This document shows positions 30,502 to 38,019 of a DNA stretch of 40,378 nucleotides, one piece after another (the first letter of the stretch is position 1; each line of letters starts with the position of its first letter). The stretch comes from Planctomycetota bacterium. Its GTDB lineage: Bacteria; Planctomycetota; Phycisphaerae; Sedimentisphaerales; Anaerohalosphaeraceae. The stretch covers positions 1-40,378 of the forward strand of contig VRUI01000045.1 in NCBI GenBank assembly GCA_019456225.1. Reading direction: 5' to 3'. The notes beneath the pieces are model-generated. The model saw only the letters and a list, made by a program, of their open reading frames with translations. It had not been told where the DNA came from and searched no databases. The position numbers were made by a program, and so were the translations under genes.

Positions 30502-31587
30502 CTAATCGACGAGCTTCTGAGCTACAAGGTCGCCAACTTCGCTGGTCGAATAACCCATTTTGCCGGCTGCCAGCGATTTGAGCTTTTCGCCGGTAACCCA
30601 TTTCACAGCGTCTTCGATTTCCTTTGCCGCCTGCTCTTCGCCGAGCGTATCGAACATCATACCCATTGCACAAACCGCCGCAAGCGGATTAATCACGCCC
30701 ATGCCCGTATACTTCGGAGCGCTTCCGCCGATCGGCTCGAACATGCTCACGCCTTCCGGGTTGATGTTACCGCCAGCCGCGATACCCATGCCGCCCTGCG
30801 TAATAGCGCCGAGGTCGGTGATGATATCGCCGAACATGTTACCGGTAACAAGCACGTCAAACCACTCGGGACTCTTAACCATCCACATACACGTCGCGTC
30901 TACGTGGTAGTAATCACGACGAACATCGGCATAATCTTTTTCGCCCATCTCATGGAACGCCCTGTCCCACAAATCGTAAATGTATGTAAGAACGTTAGTC
31001 TTGCCGACCAGGCCGAGGGTATTTTCTTCGCCGACGCCGCGAGCTTTTTTGCCATGCTTGCGGGCATACTCGAAAGCGTACTTCAAACAGCGGTCAACCT
31101 GAAAGCGGTTGTAAACTGCTGACTGCACGGCGACTTCGTTGGGTGTACCTTTTAGGGTGAATCCGCCCGTGCCGGTATAAGCGTCGCCGGTATTCTCACG
31201 GACAACGACGTAATCGATGTCTGCGGGTTTTTTATCTTTGAGCGGACACTCAACACCCGGGAAGAGTTTAACCGGACGAAGGTTGATATACTGGTCAAGC
31301 TCAAAACGAGCCTTGAGCAGAATACCCTTTTCCAGAATACCCGGAGCAACATCAGGGTGACCGATAGCACCAAGCAAAATCGAATCGAACTGGCGAAGAT
31401 CCTCAACACCGCTATCGGGCAGAGTCTCGCCGGTACGCATATAGCGTTCCCCGCCGAAATCGAACTCGGTCTTTTCAATCTTAAAACCAAACTTATCGGC
31501 AGCGGCATCCATAACCTTAACTGCCTCAACAGTAACCTCAGGGCCGGTTCCGTCACCACCCATAACAGCAATCTTATACGTCGACAT
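30502..31587 (-). CDS. leuB: 3-isopropylmalate dehydrogenase
   Basis: LeuB oxidises and decarboxylates 3-isopropylmalate with NAD+ in leucine synthesis. The 361-aa beta-decarboxylating dehydrogenase has the N-terminal VMGGDGTGPEV, the substrate Arg region ELDQYINLRPVKLF, VVRENTGDAYTG, and the metal/NAD segments GNMFGDIITDLGA and EPIGGSAPKYTG. AAAGGAAG precedes the ATG. It is the last gene of the leu operon, 91 nt after leuD. The gap holds two dispersed-repeat motifs, and the operon terminator follows. It lacks the Arg-rich substrate pattern of isocitrate dehydrogenase, and the leuA-leuC-leuD context settles the assignment. Confidence 0.95.
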   Translation of the reverse strand: MSTYKIAVMGGDGTGPEVTVEAVKVMDAAADKFGFKIEKTEFDFGGERYMRTGETLPDSGVEDLRQFDSILLGAIGHPDVAPGILEKGILLKARFELDQYINLRPVKLFPGVECPLKDKKPADIDYVVVRENTGDAYTGTGGFTLKGTPNEVAVQSAVYNRFQVDRCLKYAFEYARKHGKKARGVGEENTLGLVGKTNVLTYIYDLWDRAFHEMGEKDYADVRRDYYHVDATCMWMVKSPEWFDVLVTGNMFGDIITDLGAITQGGMGIAAGGNINPEGVSMFEPIGGSAPKYTGMGVINPLAAVCAMGMMFDTLGEEQAAKEIEDAVKWVTGEKLKSLAAGKMGYSTSEVGDLVAQKLVD

Positions 31588-31619
31588 CTAAACTTCCTTT
31601 CTTGTTTCTAATTTTTATC

Positions 31620-31673
31620 CGCGGATTTCGCGGATTATATTTTTAAATTTTTTGTAGGGTGGGCCGTGCCCAC
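31620..31673. repeat. Repeat motifs in the leuD-leuB gap
   Basis: The nonamers CGCGGATTT and CGCGGATTA are tandem at 31620-31637. They are followed at 31659-31673 by a perfect GTGGGC-CGT-GCCCAC hairpin, a phrase I recognise as frequent in intergenic regions of environmental bacteria. Related nonamers occur at 32430-32447 and 34351-34368. Confidence 0.5.
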
Positions 31674-31678
31674 GCTGT

Positions 31679-32158
31679 CTATTTTTTGCTTATATGCTTC
31701 AAAAGCCCGCCATCTTCAATAATTTCAACTGCAAAATCTGGAAGCGGATTAAATTCAATCACTGTACCCTGCGTCTTATTGTTAATTACACCGGCTTTGT
31801 AATCGATCTCGATATCGTCACCGTCATTGATCTTTTCCGGAGCCCCCGGTAGTTCTACAACATAGAACCCGCAGTTAATACAGTTACGATAAAAAATCCG
31901 GGCAAAAGTCTGAGCAATAATAGCCCCAACCTTAGCACCCTGCAAGGCCCAAACCGCATGCTCACGACTCGACCCACAGCCAAAGTCATTACCGGCAACG
32001 ATTATATCACCCGCGCCGCATTTATCAACAAACTCACCATCCAGATCTTCCATAACATGAGAGGCAAGCTCAGCCACATCGTCAGTATTCAAATAACGAG
32101 CAGGGATAATCTCATCAGTGTTAATATGATCACGTTTATAAACATGTGCTTTTGACAT
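31679..32158 (-). CDS. leuD: 3-isopropylmalate dehydratase small subunit
   Basis: LeuD is the swivel subunit that completes the LeuC aconitase-type active site. The 159-aa length fits the short (archaeal/thermophile-type) LeuD class that pairs with a 420-aa LeuC. Motifs are the N-terminal RDHINTDEIIPARYL, the substrate loop GNDFGCGSSREHAVWAL and FARIFYRNCINCGF. Its ATG is only 2 nt after the stop of the preceding small membrane protein, and its ribosome site lies inside that gene, so the two are translationally coupled. Confidence 0.96.
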   Translation of the reverse strand: MSKAHVYKRDHINTDEIIPARYLNTDDVAELASHVMEDLDGEFVDKCGAGDIIVAGNDFGCGSSREHAVWALQGAKVGAIIAQTFARIFYRNCINCGFYVVELPGAPEKINDGDDIEIDYKAGVINNKTQGTVIEFNPLPDFAVEIIEDGGLLKHISKK

Positions 32159-32160
32159 AG

Positions 32161-32409
32161 TTATTCTCTTTCATTATCTTCCGGCAAATCAGTTTTGCCG
32201 GTTTTGTTATTTTTTAATCTAAAATCTACATACTGTTCCACATACTTTGCCCATTGAATCATAGCATTAAGAGCAAATAAGAAACCAATGATTATGATAA
32301 AGCCTTCGTTTAAATCTCCAGCAGCTGGCATTGCTAGCGTAAGAAAAAAAACTAAAGCCACGCCAGACACTATAGCGTGTCTTTTTGTGCGTTTATAGTC
32401 TTGCGTCAT
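32161..32409 (-). CDS. Small two-helix membrane protein of the leu operon (paralogue C)
   Basis: The 82-aa product has a charged N-terminus (MTQDYKRTKRH), two membrane helices (about 13-29 and 36-52) and a cytoplasmic tail AKYVEQYVDFRLKNNK rich in charge. AAAGGA lies 7 nt before the ATG. The tail motif K-Y-V-x2-Y-V-D-F matches paralogue B (KKYIDFAIEEK) and paralogue A (KKYIDYKFEEL), both in this operon. I know of no named family. The tight 2-nt junction with leuD argues that it is a functional member of the operon rather than a passenger. A role in membrane attachment or feedback of the leucine enzymes is only a guess. Confidence 0.75.
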   Translation of the reverse strand: MTQDYKRTKRHAIVSGVALVFFLTLAMPAAGDLNEGFIIIIGFLFALNAMIQWAKYVEQYVDFRLKNNKTGKTDLPEDNERE

Positions 32410-32429
32410 AAACCATTCCTTTTATTAAA

Positions 32430-32502
32430 CTCGGATTTCACGGATTATATTTTTCTAACAAAACAAGCAAACCATCAGCAGCCCTAAGCGCAAGCGCCGG
32501 GC
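32430..32502. repeat. Repeat motifs between paralogues B and C
   Basis: The tandem nonamers CTCGGATTT and CACGGATTA (32430-32447) and an AGCCC/GGGCT hairpin with inner GCGC pairs (32480-32502) fill the 104-nt gap. Confidence 0.45.
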
Positions 32503-32513
32503 TAACTAACAAT

Positions 32514-32741
32514 TTACGCTTCACTTACATTCTCATTCGGAGAGCTTGCGCTCTCACGCTTCTGGTTAATCTTTTCTTCAATCGCAAAATCAATATATTT
32601 TTTTGTACCTCGTATCCATAGAAAAATCGCAGACGCCACTAAAACAACTAAGCAAACTAGCGAAATAACTCCCTCCGTATCACTCTTAGAATCATTTCTC
32701 ACCAATACAATCAGCAACAATACAGTAACGAAGGTATTCAC
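32514..32741 (-). CDS. Small two-helix membrane protein of the leu operon (paralogue B)
   Basis: As read from the GTG at 32741 the 75-aa product has two membrane helices (about 2-14 and 24-43) and a tail TKKYIDFAIEEKINQ followed by a polar Ser/Glu end. AAAGG lies 6 nt before the GTG. A 15-codon frame with a better ribosome site (32738-32785) overlaps this start by GTGA. Removing one TG dinucleotide (32740-32743) would fuse the two into MKLEKNYRNDLKGAV-NTFVTV. That gives the same charged, Tyr-containing N-terminus seen in paralogues A and C. The gene is therefore either translationally coupled to a short upstream peptide or frameshifted by a TG duplication. Confidence 0.65.
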   Translation of the reverse strand: MNTFVTVLLLIVLVRNDSKSDTEGVISLVCLVVLVASAIFLWIRGTKKYIDFAIEEKINQKRESASSPNENVSEA

Positions 32742-32785
32742 ACAGCACCTTTCAGGTCGTTTCTGTAGTTTTTTTCCAGCTTCAT
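32738..32785 (-). CDS. 15-codon upstream frame (coupled leader or lost N-terminus of paralogue B)
   Basis: MKLEKNYRNDLKGAV starts at an ATG with GGGAG 6 nt before it, 18 nt after the leuC stop. Its TGA overlaps the GTG of paralogue B (GTGA). The charged sequence resembles the N-termini of the other two paralogues, which favours a broken single gene. Coupling cannot be excluded. Confidence 0.45.
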   Translation of the reverse strand: MKLEKNYRNDLKGAV

Positions 32786-32803
32786 TTCTAGCTCCCTTTT
32801 TAA

Positions 32804-34066
32804 TTAAAGATAATTCCTCGGGTCTGCGAGTTTTCCTTCTATTGCACTTGCCGCTGCTGTTGCTGCGCTTGCGAGGAATACTCCGCTCTTTGGTGACCCC
32901 ATGCGGCCTACGAAATTTCTGTTTGTTGAGCTTACGCATTTTTCGCCCGCTGCTAGGATTCCCATGAAACCGCCGAGGCATGCTCCGCATGTTGGTGCAC
33001 TGAATACGCAGCCTGCGTCGTAAAAAATTTCTGCAAGACCTTCGTCAATGCATGCTTTCCAGATGTCCGGGGTCGCGGGAACTACGATAGTACGAATAGC
33101 AACCTTCTTACCCTTCATGATCTCAGCGGCTATACGCATATCTTCGATGCGGCCGTTGGTGCAGCTTCCGATATACGACTGATCCATCGCCTCGCCTGCG
33201 CAAACGCTGATCTTGACGCCATTACTAGGGAGGGACGGTTTTGCGATCATAGGCTCAAGCGCGGAGCAATCGATCTCGATGGTCTCAACGTAGTTTGCAT
33301 CCGCATCAGACTCAAAAACAACATAATCCTTTTTATCCTTAAGATGAGCGTCGAGATATTCTTTAGTCACTTCATCAAACGCAATGATACCATTCTTACC
33401 GCCGGCCTCTATAGCCATGTTGGTAATAGTCATCCGGGCTTCCATAGACATTTCTCTAAGAGCAGGCCCTACAAACTCCATCGCCCGATACAAAGCACCG
33501 TCTGTCTTAACGATCCGAATCGCCTCAAGAATAACATCCTTACTATACACACCCTTGTTAAGCGAACCATTAAGCACGAACTTCATGGACTCTGGAACCT
33601 TAAACCAAAGCTGTCCCGTAGCGATAGCCGCCGCAAGATCGGTCGAACCAATCCCAGTACTGAAAGCGGCAAACGCACCGTACGTACAAGTATGCGAATC
33701 ACCGCCAACAATAACCTCGCCCGGACGAATATGCCCCTGCTCAGGAAGCAGCGCGTGACAAACACCCGCCTTGCCGACCGGGTAATAATGCTTGATCCCT
33801 TTTTCCCTGGCCCACGTATCAAGCCGCTTATGAAGCTCTGCACTCTTAATATCCTTGGCAGGCTGAAAGTGGTCCGGCGTCACAACGATCTTTTCGGTAT
33901 CAAAAACCTTATCGATCCCATTGGCCTTCAGCATAGAGATAGCCGGAGGAGTCGTAACATCGTGACACATAACAATATCAATATTAGCATTCACTAAATC
34001 CCCGGCCTTAACACTATCTTGGCCCGTAGCCTTAGCAAATATCTTTTCCGTAATAGTCATACCCAT
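32804..34066 (-). CDS. leuC: 3-isopropylmalate dehydratase large subunit
   Basis: LeuC isomerises 2- to 3-isopropylmalate with a [4Fe-4S] cluster. The 420-aa form is the shorter HacA/archaeal-type class. Visible signatures are [28 protein letters not shown], the cluster Cys in [17 protein letters not shown] and the paired Cys in [13 protein letters not shown], then [30 protein letters not shown] (split over two motifs). It lies between small membrane protein A (34-nt gap) and the 15-codon frame of paralogue B (18-nt gap). The ribosome site (GGGTAA) is modest. Its partner leuD lies two genes downstream instead of adjacent as usual. Confidence 0.95.
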   Translation of the reverse strand: MGMTITEKIFAKATGQDSVKAGDLVNANIDIVMCHDVTTPPAISMLKANGIDKVFDTEKIVVTPDHFQPAKDIKSAELHKRLDTWAREKGIKHYYPVGKAGVCHALLPEQGHIRPGEVIVGGDSHTCTYGAFAAFSTGIGSTDLAAAIATGQLWFKVPESMKFVLNGSLNKGVYSKDVILEAIRIVKTDGALYRAMEFVGPALREMSMEARMTITNMAIEAGGKNGIIAFDEVTKEYLDAHLKDKKDYVVFESDADANYVETIEIDCSALEPMIAKPSLPSNGVKISVCAGEAMDQSYIGSCTNGRIEDMRIAAEIMKGKKVAIRTIVVPATPDIWKACIDEGLAEIFYDAGCVFSAPTCGACLGGFMGILAAGEKCVSSTNRNFVGRMGSPKSGVFLASAATAAASAIEGKLADPRNYL

Positions 34067-34100
34067 ATCAATTTACCCTTATATCTTCAATTCTTTCAAC

Positions 34101-34331
34101 TCACTTTTTGAGTTCTTCAAATTTATAATCAATATACTTTTTCAAATACATTACAATTTGACAAACACAACCAACAAACAATAACGATTGACATCCAATG
34201 TATATGAGACTATTTGTAAAATTATCTGGCGAGCTTAAAATAAAAAAGCCTGAGCCAAAAATAACAAGAAACATGATTAAAAGACTTACAACCACAGTAT
34301 GAAATGTTGGTTTGCTATATTGTTTTTTCAT
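34101..34331 (-). CDS. Small two-helix membrane protein of the leu operon (paralogue A)
   Basis: The 76-aa product starts MKKQYSKPTFH, has two membrane helices (about 12-32 and 41-62) and ends in the charged tail YLKKYIDYKFEELKK. AGAGGT lies 6 nt before the ATG. It is the first of three similar small proteins, placed between leuA (47-nt gap) and leuC (34-nt gap). With both tails on the same side the topology would be N-in/C-in. No family is recognised. Confidence 0.75.
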   Translation of the reverse strand: MKKQYSKPTFHTVVVSLLIMFLVIFGSGFFILSSPDNFTNSLIYIGCQSLLFVGCVCQIVMYLKKYIDYKFEELKK

Positions 34332-34350
34332 TTGTAAACCTCTTTTAAAA

Positions 34351-34368
34351 TAATCCGTGAAATCCGTG
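34351..34368. repeat. Tandem nonamer CACGGATTT / CACGGATTA
   Basis: Read on the minus strand, the two nonamers lie in the leuA to paralogue A gap. The second unit, CACGGATTA, also occurs at 32439-32447 (plus strand), and CGCGGATTA at 31629-31637. Confidence 0.5.
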
Positions 34369-34378
34369 GTTAAGCTTT

Positions 34379-35953
34379 TTACAATTCTAAGGTAATCTCT
34401 TCATTGCCCAGCATCTCGGCTGAGACCATTCTGTTTATCGCATCGACGTATGCCTTTGCGCTGGCCTCGATGATGTCCGTCGAGACTCCGCGGCCGAGAA
34501 ACGCTTTTCCGTCGGCGTTGCTTATTCTTACTGTCGCTTCGCCGAGAGCTTCTTTGCCTTCGGTTACTGCGCGTATCGAATATTTCTCGATCTTGGGATC
34601 AAGCCCTGTCGCTTCGCGAATCGCCTGGTACGCTGCGTCAACCGGTCCGTCACCGTCGGTTGCTTTCTGGATAGTTCCGTCTTTGGTTTTTATCTTAACG
34701 CTCGCCGTCGGAACAATTCCCGTCCCGCAGGAAACATGCAAATACTCAAGCTCGTAAACATGCTCGACTTCGCGAACCTGGTCGCTGATGATCGCGATAA
34801 GATCGTCGTCGAAAACTTCCTTTTTCTTATCAGCGACAACAAGGAAACGCTGGTAAATCTCTTCAAGCTCTTCCTTACTAAGCGTATAACCAAGCTCTTC
34901 AAGCCGATGCTTAACACCATGCCTGCCCGTCCGTGCGGTAAGAACAACCTTACTCTTGGGCGAACCGACATCTTCCGGCTTCATGATCTCGTATGTCTCG
35001 CGCTTCTTAAGAAATCCGTCAACATGGATACCGGAACTGTGCGCAAAAGCATTCGACCCGACGATAGCCTTATTGGCCGCAACTTCAAACCCAAGCATCT
35101 CGGCAACCATCTTGCTGGTGCGATAAAAATGCTTTGTATTTATATCCGTCACAACATCAAAGAAATCCTTACGCGTGCGGATCGCCATAACCACTTCTTC
35201 CATCGCCGCGTTACCTGCACGTTCGCCGACACCGTTGATCGTACACTCAACCTGCCGCGCCCCATTAAGAACTCCGGCAAGCGAATTAGCAACAGCCATC
35301 CCAAGATCGTCATGACAGTGAACACTAATAATAGCCTGGTCGATGTTGGGAACTTTTTCGCCGATACTCTTAATAAGGTTTCCATACTCTGCCGGTATCG
35401 CATACCCCGTCGTATCGGGAATATTCAAAACGGTAGCACCGGCGTCGATGACCGCTTCGAGCATCTCATAAAGGTACTCCGGATCTGCCCTGCCGGAATC
35501 TTCACAGTAAAACTCAACCGAATCGGTAAAGCTGCGAGCCAGCTTTACTGCTTCGACAGCCATCCTGATCGCATTGACCTTTTTCTTGCCAAGCGTCAAC
35601 CCATACTTCGCGTCGCTGAACTTGCCGGCGATATGAATATCCGAAACTCCAAGCCCGGTATGTATCCGGCTTTTCTTCGCCTTTGCGATCGCCTTGCCGC
35701 ACGCCTCAATATCAGCGGCGACCGCTCGGGAAAGCGCGCAGATGGTCACCCCTTCGATCTCCCGGCTAAGCAGTTCAACCGCCTCAAAATCTTTGGGCGA
35801 AGAAACCGGAAACCCGGCCTCGATGATATCGACGCCAAGTCGTGATAACTGGCGGGCGATCTCTAATTTTTCACGAACGCCAAGCCGGCTGCCTGCCGCT
35901 TGCTCACCGTCGCGAAGGGTCGTATCGAAAATCTGTATTTTATCTGCTGACAT
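34379..35953 (-). CDS. leuA: 2-isopropylmalate synthase
   Basis: LeuA condenses acetyl-CoA with 2-ketoisovalerate, the first committed step to leucine. The 524-aa product has the catalytic HMGL-like barrel (FDTTLRDGEQAAG at the start, the metal site HCHDDLGMAVANSLAG, and GVGERAGNAAMEEVVMAI), a linker, and the C-terminal leucine-binding regulatory domain (about 395-515). Full length implies normal feedback inhibition by leucine. The ATG at 35953 has GGAG 6 nt upstream, and a TTG 12 nt earlier is part of that ribosome site. It is the first structural gene of the leu operon and follows a Leu-rich leader peptide. Confidence 0.96.
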   Translation of the reverse strand: MSADKIQIFDTTLRDGEQAAGSRLGVREKLEIARQLSRLGVDIIEAGFPVSSPKDFEAVELLSREIEGVTICALSRAVAADIEACGKAIAKAKKSRIHTGLGVSDIHIAGKFSDAKYGLTLGKKKVNAIRMAVEAVKLARSFTDSVEFYCEDSGRADPEYLYEMLEAVIDAGATVLNIPDTTGYAIPAEYGNLIKSIGEKVPNIDQAIISVHCHDDLGMAVANSLAGVLNGARQVECTINGVGERAGNAAMEEVVMAIRTRKDFFDVVTDINTKHFYRTSKMVAEMLGFEVAANKAIVGSNAFAHSSGIHVDGFLKKRETYEIMKPEDVGSPKSKVVLTARTGRHGVKHRLEELGYTLSKEELEEIYQRFLVVADKKKEVFDDDLIAIISDQVREVEHVYELEYLHVSCGTGIVPTASVKIKTKDGTIQKATDGDGPVDAAYQAIREATGLDPKIEKYSIRAVTEGKEALGEATVRISNADGKAFLGRGVSTDIIEASAKAYVDAINRMVSAEMLGNEEITLEL

Positions 35954-36143
35954 TTTTTTCTCCAAGTCTTAATTGCCGCCTATTATGCAGCAATACACGT
36001 AAAATTTCCATCATTTAAATGGTAAAGAAAAACTGAAAGTGGGAGGGGAAAGTTTGAGCGCCTAAAGGCGCAGCAAAACCAGGCCCGGTAAAAGGAGGTC
36101 AGAAAGCCTGATTGTAATGGAAAAATCACTCATAACACCACCA
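35954..36143 (-). promoter_or_regulatory. leuA leader region with attenuator-like features
   Basis: The predicted mRNA leader of about 185 nt encodes the Leu-rich peptide (36062-36133). It contains a GCGCC-TTTA-GGCGC hairpin overlapping that peptide's stop codon, a TCAG/CTGA hairpin inside the Leu codons, and a GACCTCC segment within the peptide codons able to pair with the GGAG ribosome site of leuA. A hairpin with a clean U-run was not found, so the output may be control of translation rather than termination. Confidence 0.5.
36062..36133 (-). CDS. Leucine-rich leader peptide of the leu operon
   Basis: The 23-codon frame begins MSDFSITIRLSDLLLP and ends VLLRL before TAG. Eight of 23 residues are Leu, with three in a row and then two in a row, alongside two Ile and one Val. 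It lies between the leu promoter and leuA on the same strand. The ATG is only about 5 nt after the predicted transcription start, so it would be translated as a nearly leaderless message. Leu-rich leaders that sense charged tRNA-Leu by ribosome stalling are known for leu operons in other bacteria. The assignment here rests on composition and position. Confidence 0.65.
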   Translation of the reverse strand: MSDFSITIRLSDLLLPGLVLLRL

Positions 36144-36171
36144 ATTATAGCAACAAACAAGCAGATATCAA
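36144..36171 (-). promoter_or_regulatory. Promoter of the leu operon
   Basis: On the minus strand TTGATA, 16 nt, perfect TATAAT. The predicted start is near 36138, directly before the Leu-rich peptide. Confidence 0.75.
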
Positions 36172-36276
36172 GAAAACTTTTAAAAAACATAAAGATTTTC
36201 AAAACAAAGGTACCGGGTACGAATATCATAAATTAAGCGGTCTAAAAGGATCGCCTATACCAGACTAAAAGAGGCG

Positions 36277-36492
36277 TCAACTCCCTATCCTTTCGGAATT
36301 AGCCTCTAACCATCTTAATAACCGTTCGGCATCGTCGCCCTTGACTTCCAGGTACGATGTCGGAACCCCGATCCCGCCGCAAGACACCTCATTTTGAAAC
36401 ATCACGTAAACTTTATCACGCCTCTTGGCCTTTATGTAGGTAATCCGGTCGGTATTGATATATTTTCCATCGCCAACATTCAATAAACTCAT
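36277..36492 (-). CDS. Small hypothetical protein (71 aa)
   Basis: The 71-aa product (MSLLNVGDGKYINTDRITYI...) has no membrane segment. The pattern Y-I-N-x-D-x-I-x-Y-I with following beta strands resembles the DNA-binding LytTR fold in outline, but it is too short for a firm call. The C-terminus is an amphipathic helix (DDAERLLRWLEANSE). GGAG lies 5 nt before the ATG. It precedes the leu promoter on the same strand, 105 nt away, and is divergent from the YdcF-like gene. It may be a small regulator, but nothing in the sequence proves this. Confidence 0.65.
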   Translation of the reverse strand: MSLLNVGDGKYINTDRITYIKAKRRDKVYVMFQNEVSCGGIGVPTSYLEVKGDDAERLLRWLEANSERIGS

Positions 36493-36597
36493 TGCTGCTC
36501 CACACTTAAGCCGCTTAACTGTTCAGGTTCATTCAAGTAACGCTTGACATCCATATTATAAACGAAAATCAAAGACAGGCAAACACAAACTACTTTC

Positions 36598-36625
36598 TTG
36601 CAATCAATATTAAAACCAATATAAT
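36598..36625 (+). promoter_or_regulatory. Promoter of the YdcF-like gene
   Basis: TTGCAA (36598-36603), 16 nt, perfect TATAAT (36620-36625), 34 nt before the ATG at 36660. Confidence 0.7.
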
Positions 36626-36659
36626 TGCCCTTAAGAAATGTATTTGATCGGAGATAAAA

Positions 36660-37676
36660 ATGAGCTCAGAAAGACGAGAAAAATCAGGCACAGTCAAACA
36701 AACCATCGGCCGGGCGATCGCATGTTTCATAGGCTGCTTTTCGCTGCTAAATGTCCTCGGTCAGCTCCGTATCGAAGGCTTCAATGCAAACAACTGGTGG
36801 ATCGACTTTGCCTCGTTAAAACCGGCAATAGCAAGCATGATTCTGGTGATAGTTTCACTCCTCTTGTTACTCTTTACGATAATGCCCAACATGCCGCGGC
36901 GGCTGAGAGGCGTAATGGACGGTCTGCTGCTGTTCCTTCTGGTCATCTGCATCTATAATACCTGCACATTTTTCAACCTTCTCAGGCTTAAAACAATATC
37001 GTCAGGATTTCCGGTTCCATTTTCGCTGCTAACCGTGATCGGTATAATAATAGTCCTTTACACCTCCTCTGCACACATACCCAGACACGGGCAATTAAAG
37101 CGAGGCATGATCTTTCTAATAACTTTTGGTTTTTGCATGGGGATGTTTCCACTGGCCCAGATGTTCTGCTTTGGGAAAACCGATTACCGCAGAGACGCAG
37201 ACGTCATCGTCGTATTCGGCGCAGGCGTCAAAAAAGACGGCACAATGTCCGACGCTCTGACCGACAGAACGGTCACCGGCTGCAATCTATACCTTAAAGG
37301 CTTCGCGCCCAAAATAATCTTCTCTGGCGGGCCCGGTCCCGGCGCCGTTGGCGAGACAGAAGCAATGAAAAAAAGAGCTTTGGAAATGGGCGTCCCGGAA
37401 AAAGATATAATAATCGATACCGACGGACTAAACACTAAAAAAACGGTAGAAAACACAAGCGAAATTTTTCAGAACCTCTCCTTCGAAAAAGTCATAGCCG
37501 TAAGCCACTACTACCACCTGCCCCGAATAAAAATGACCTACCAGCGGCACCAGTACCAGGTGCTGACGGTACCTGCAAAGGAAAGCCGGTACCTGCTAAA
37601 AACCCCCCAGTACCTCCTTAGAGAAGTAGCGGCCCTATGGGTGTACTACCTCCGTCCGCTGGCGCCGGGCGTATAA
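36660..37676 (+). CDS. YdcF/SanA-family (DUF218) membrane protein
   Basis: The 338-aa product has four to five N-terminal membrane helices (within about 15-170) and a C-terminal DUF218 domain with the motifs VIVVFGAGVKKDGTMSDALTDR, KIIFSGGPGPGAVGETEAM, a conserved DGLNTKKTVENTSEI stretch and VIAVSHYYHLPRIKMTYQ. Homologues (ElyC, SanA, YdcF) are linked to envelope integrity and peptidoglycan or lipid-carrier metabolism. The catalytic reaction is not settled. GGAG lies 6 nt before the ATG. It is monocistronic with its own promoter, and the final residues are Pro/Gly-rich. Confidence 0.88.
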   Translation: MSSERREKSGTVKQTIGRAIACFIGCFSLLNVLGQLRIEGFNANNWWIDFASLKPAIASMILVIVSLLLLLFTIMPNMPRRLRGVMDGLLLFLLVICIYNTCTFFNLLRLKTISSGFPVPFSLLTVIGIIIVLYTSSAHIPRHGQLKRGMIFLITFGFCMGMFPLAQMFCFGKTDYRRDADVIVVFGAGVKKDGTMSDALTDRTVTGCNLYLKGFAPKIIFSGGPGPGAVGETEAMKKRALEMGVPEKDIIIDTDGLNTKKTVENTSEIFQNLSFEKVIAVSHYYHLPRIKMTYQRHQYQVLTVPAKESRYLLKTPQYLLREVAALWVYYLRPLAPGV

Positions 37677-38019
37677 TAACCCAAACTGACAGAATGGCAA
37701 TGAGTGTTTTCCGGTGGGATGTACAGAGAACCCCTCGAAAAAGTTTACCATAGTTTACCGTTTCTGACCGATTTTTCGGTTGCGTTTTTTTAAATGTCCG
37801 TAATATCCTTTAAATGCTGCGATTAGCGGCTGCTATGGGGGTTTTTGGCGAATTAAGAACTCAATGGGCTTGCTGCATCCATTTCATCGGTTTTTTTGCG
37901 CATCCTCAAAAGCTGAGGTTTATTCTGGTAGGTAAATCCTCTGTGAACCGGCGTTCGTTTCGTGGACATTTTATTATCCCAAAGGGCTGTTTAGTCTCTT
38001 TTTTTGCCTAACGGGGTTA
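37677..38019. other. 343-nt convergent spacer after the YdcF-like gene
   Basis: A weak hairpin ACCGA-TTTT-TCGGT followed a few bases later by a T7 run (about 37767-37793) may end the YdcF transcript. The rest has several T-runs but no gene: an open frame at 37814-38011 lacks a ribosome site and has atypical composition. There is no match to the repeat families seen elsewhere. Confidence 0.45.

Noticed and set aside
33344-33997. 217-codon plus-strand frame opposite leuC
   Set aside because: It is antisense to leuC, and its basic, Arg/His-rich composition is typical of a shadow frame.
34736-35845. 369-codon plus-strand frame opposite leuA
   Set aside because: It is fully antisense to the unambiguous leuA gene, with no ribosome site or recognisable domain.
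37814-38011. 65-codon plus-strand frame in the spacer after the YdcF-like gene
   Set aside because: There is no ribosome site, no promoter, a Cys/Phe/Arg-rich composition unlike the neighbours and no motif.
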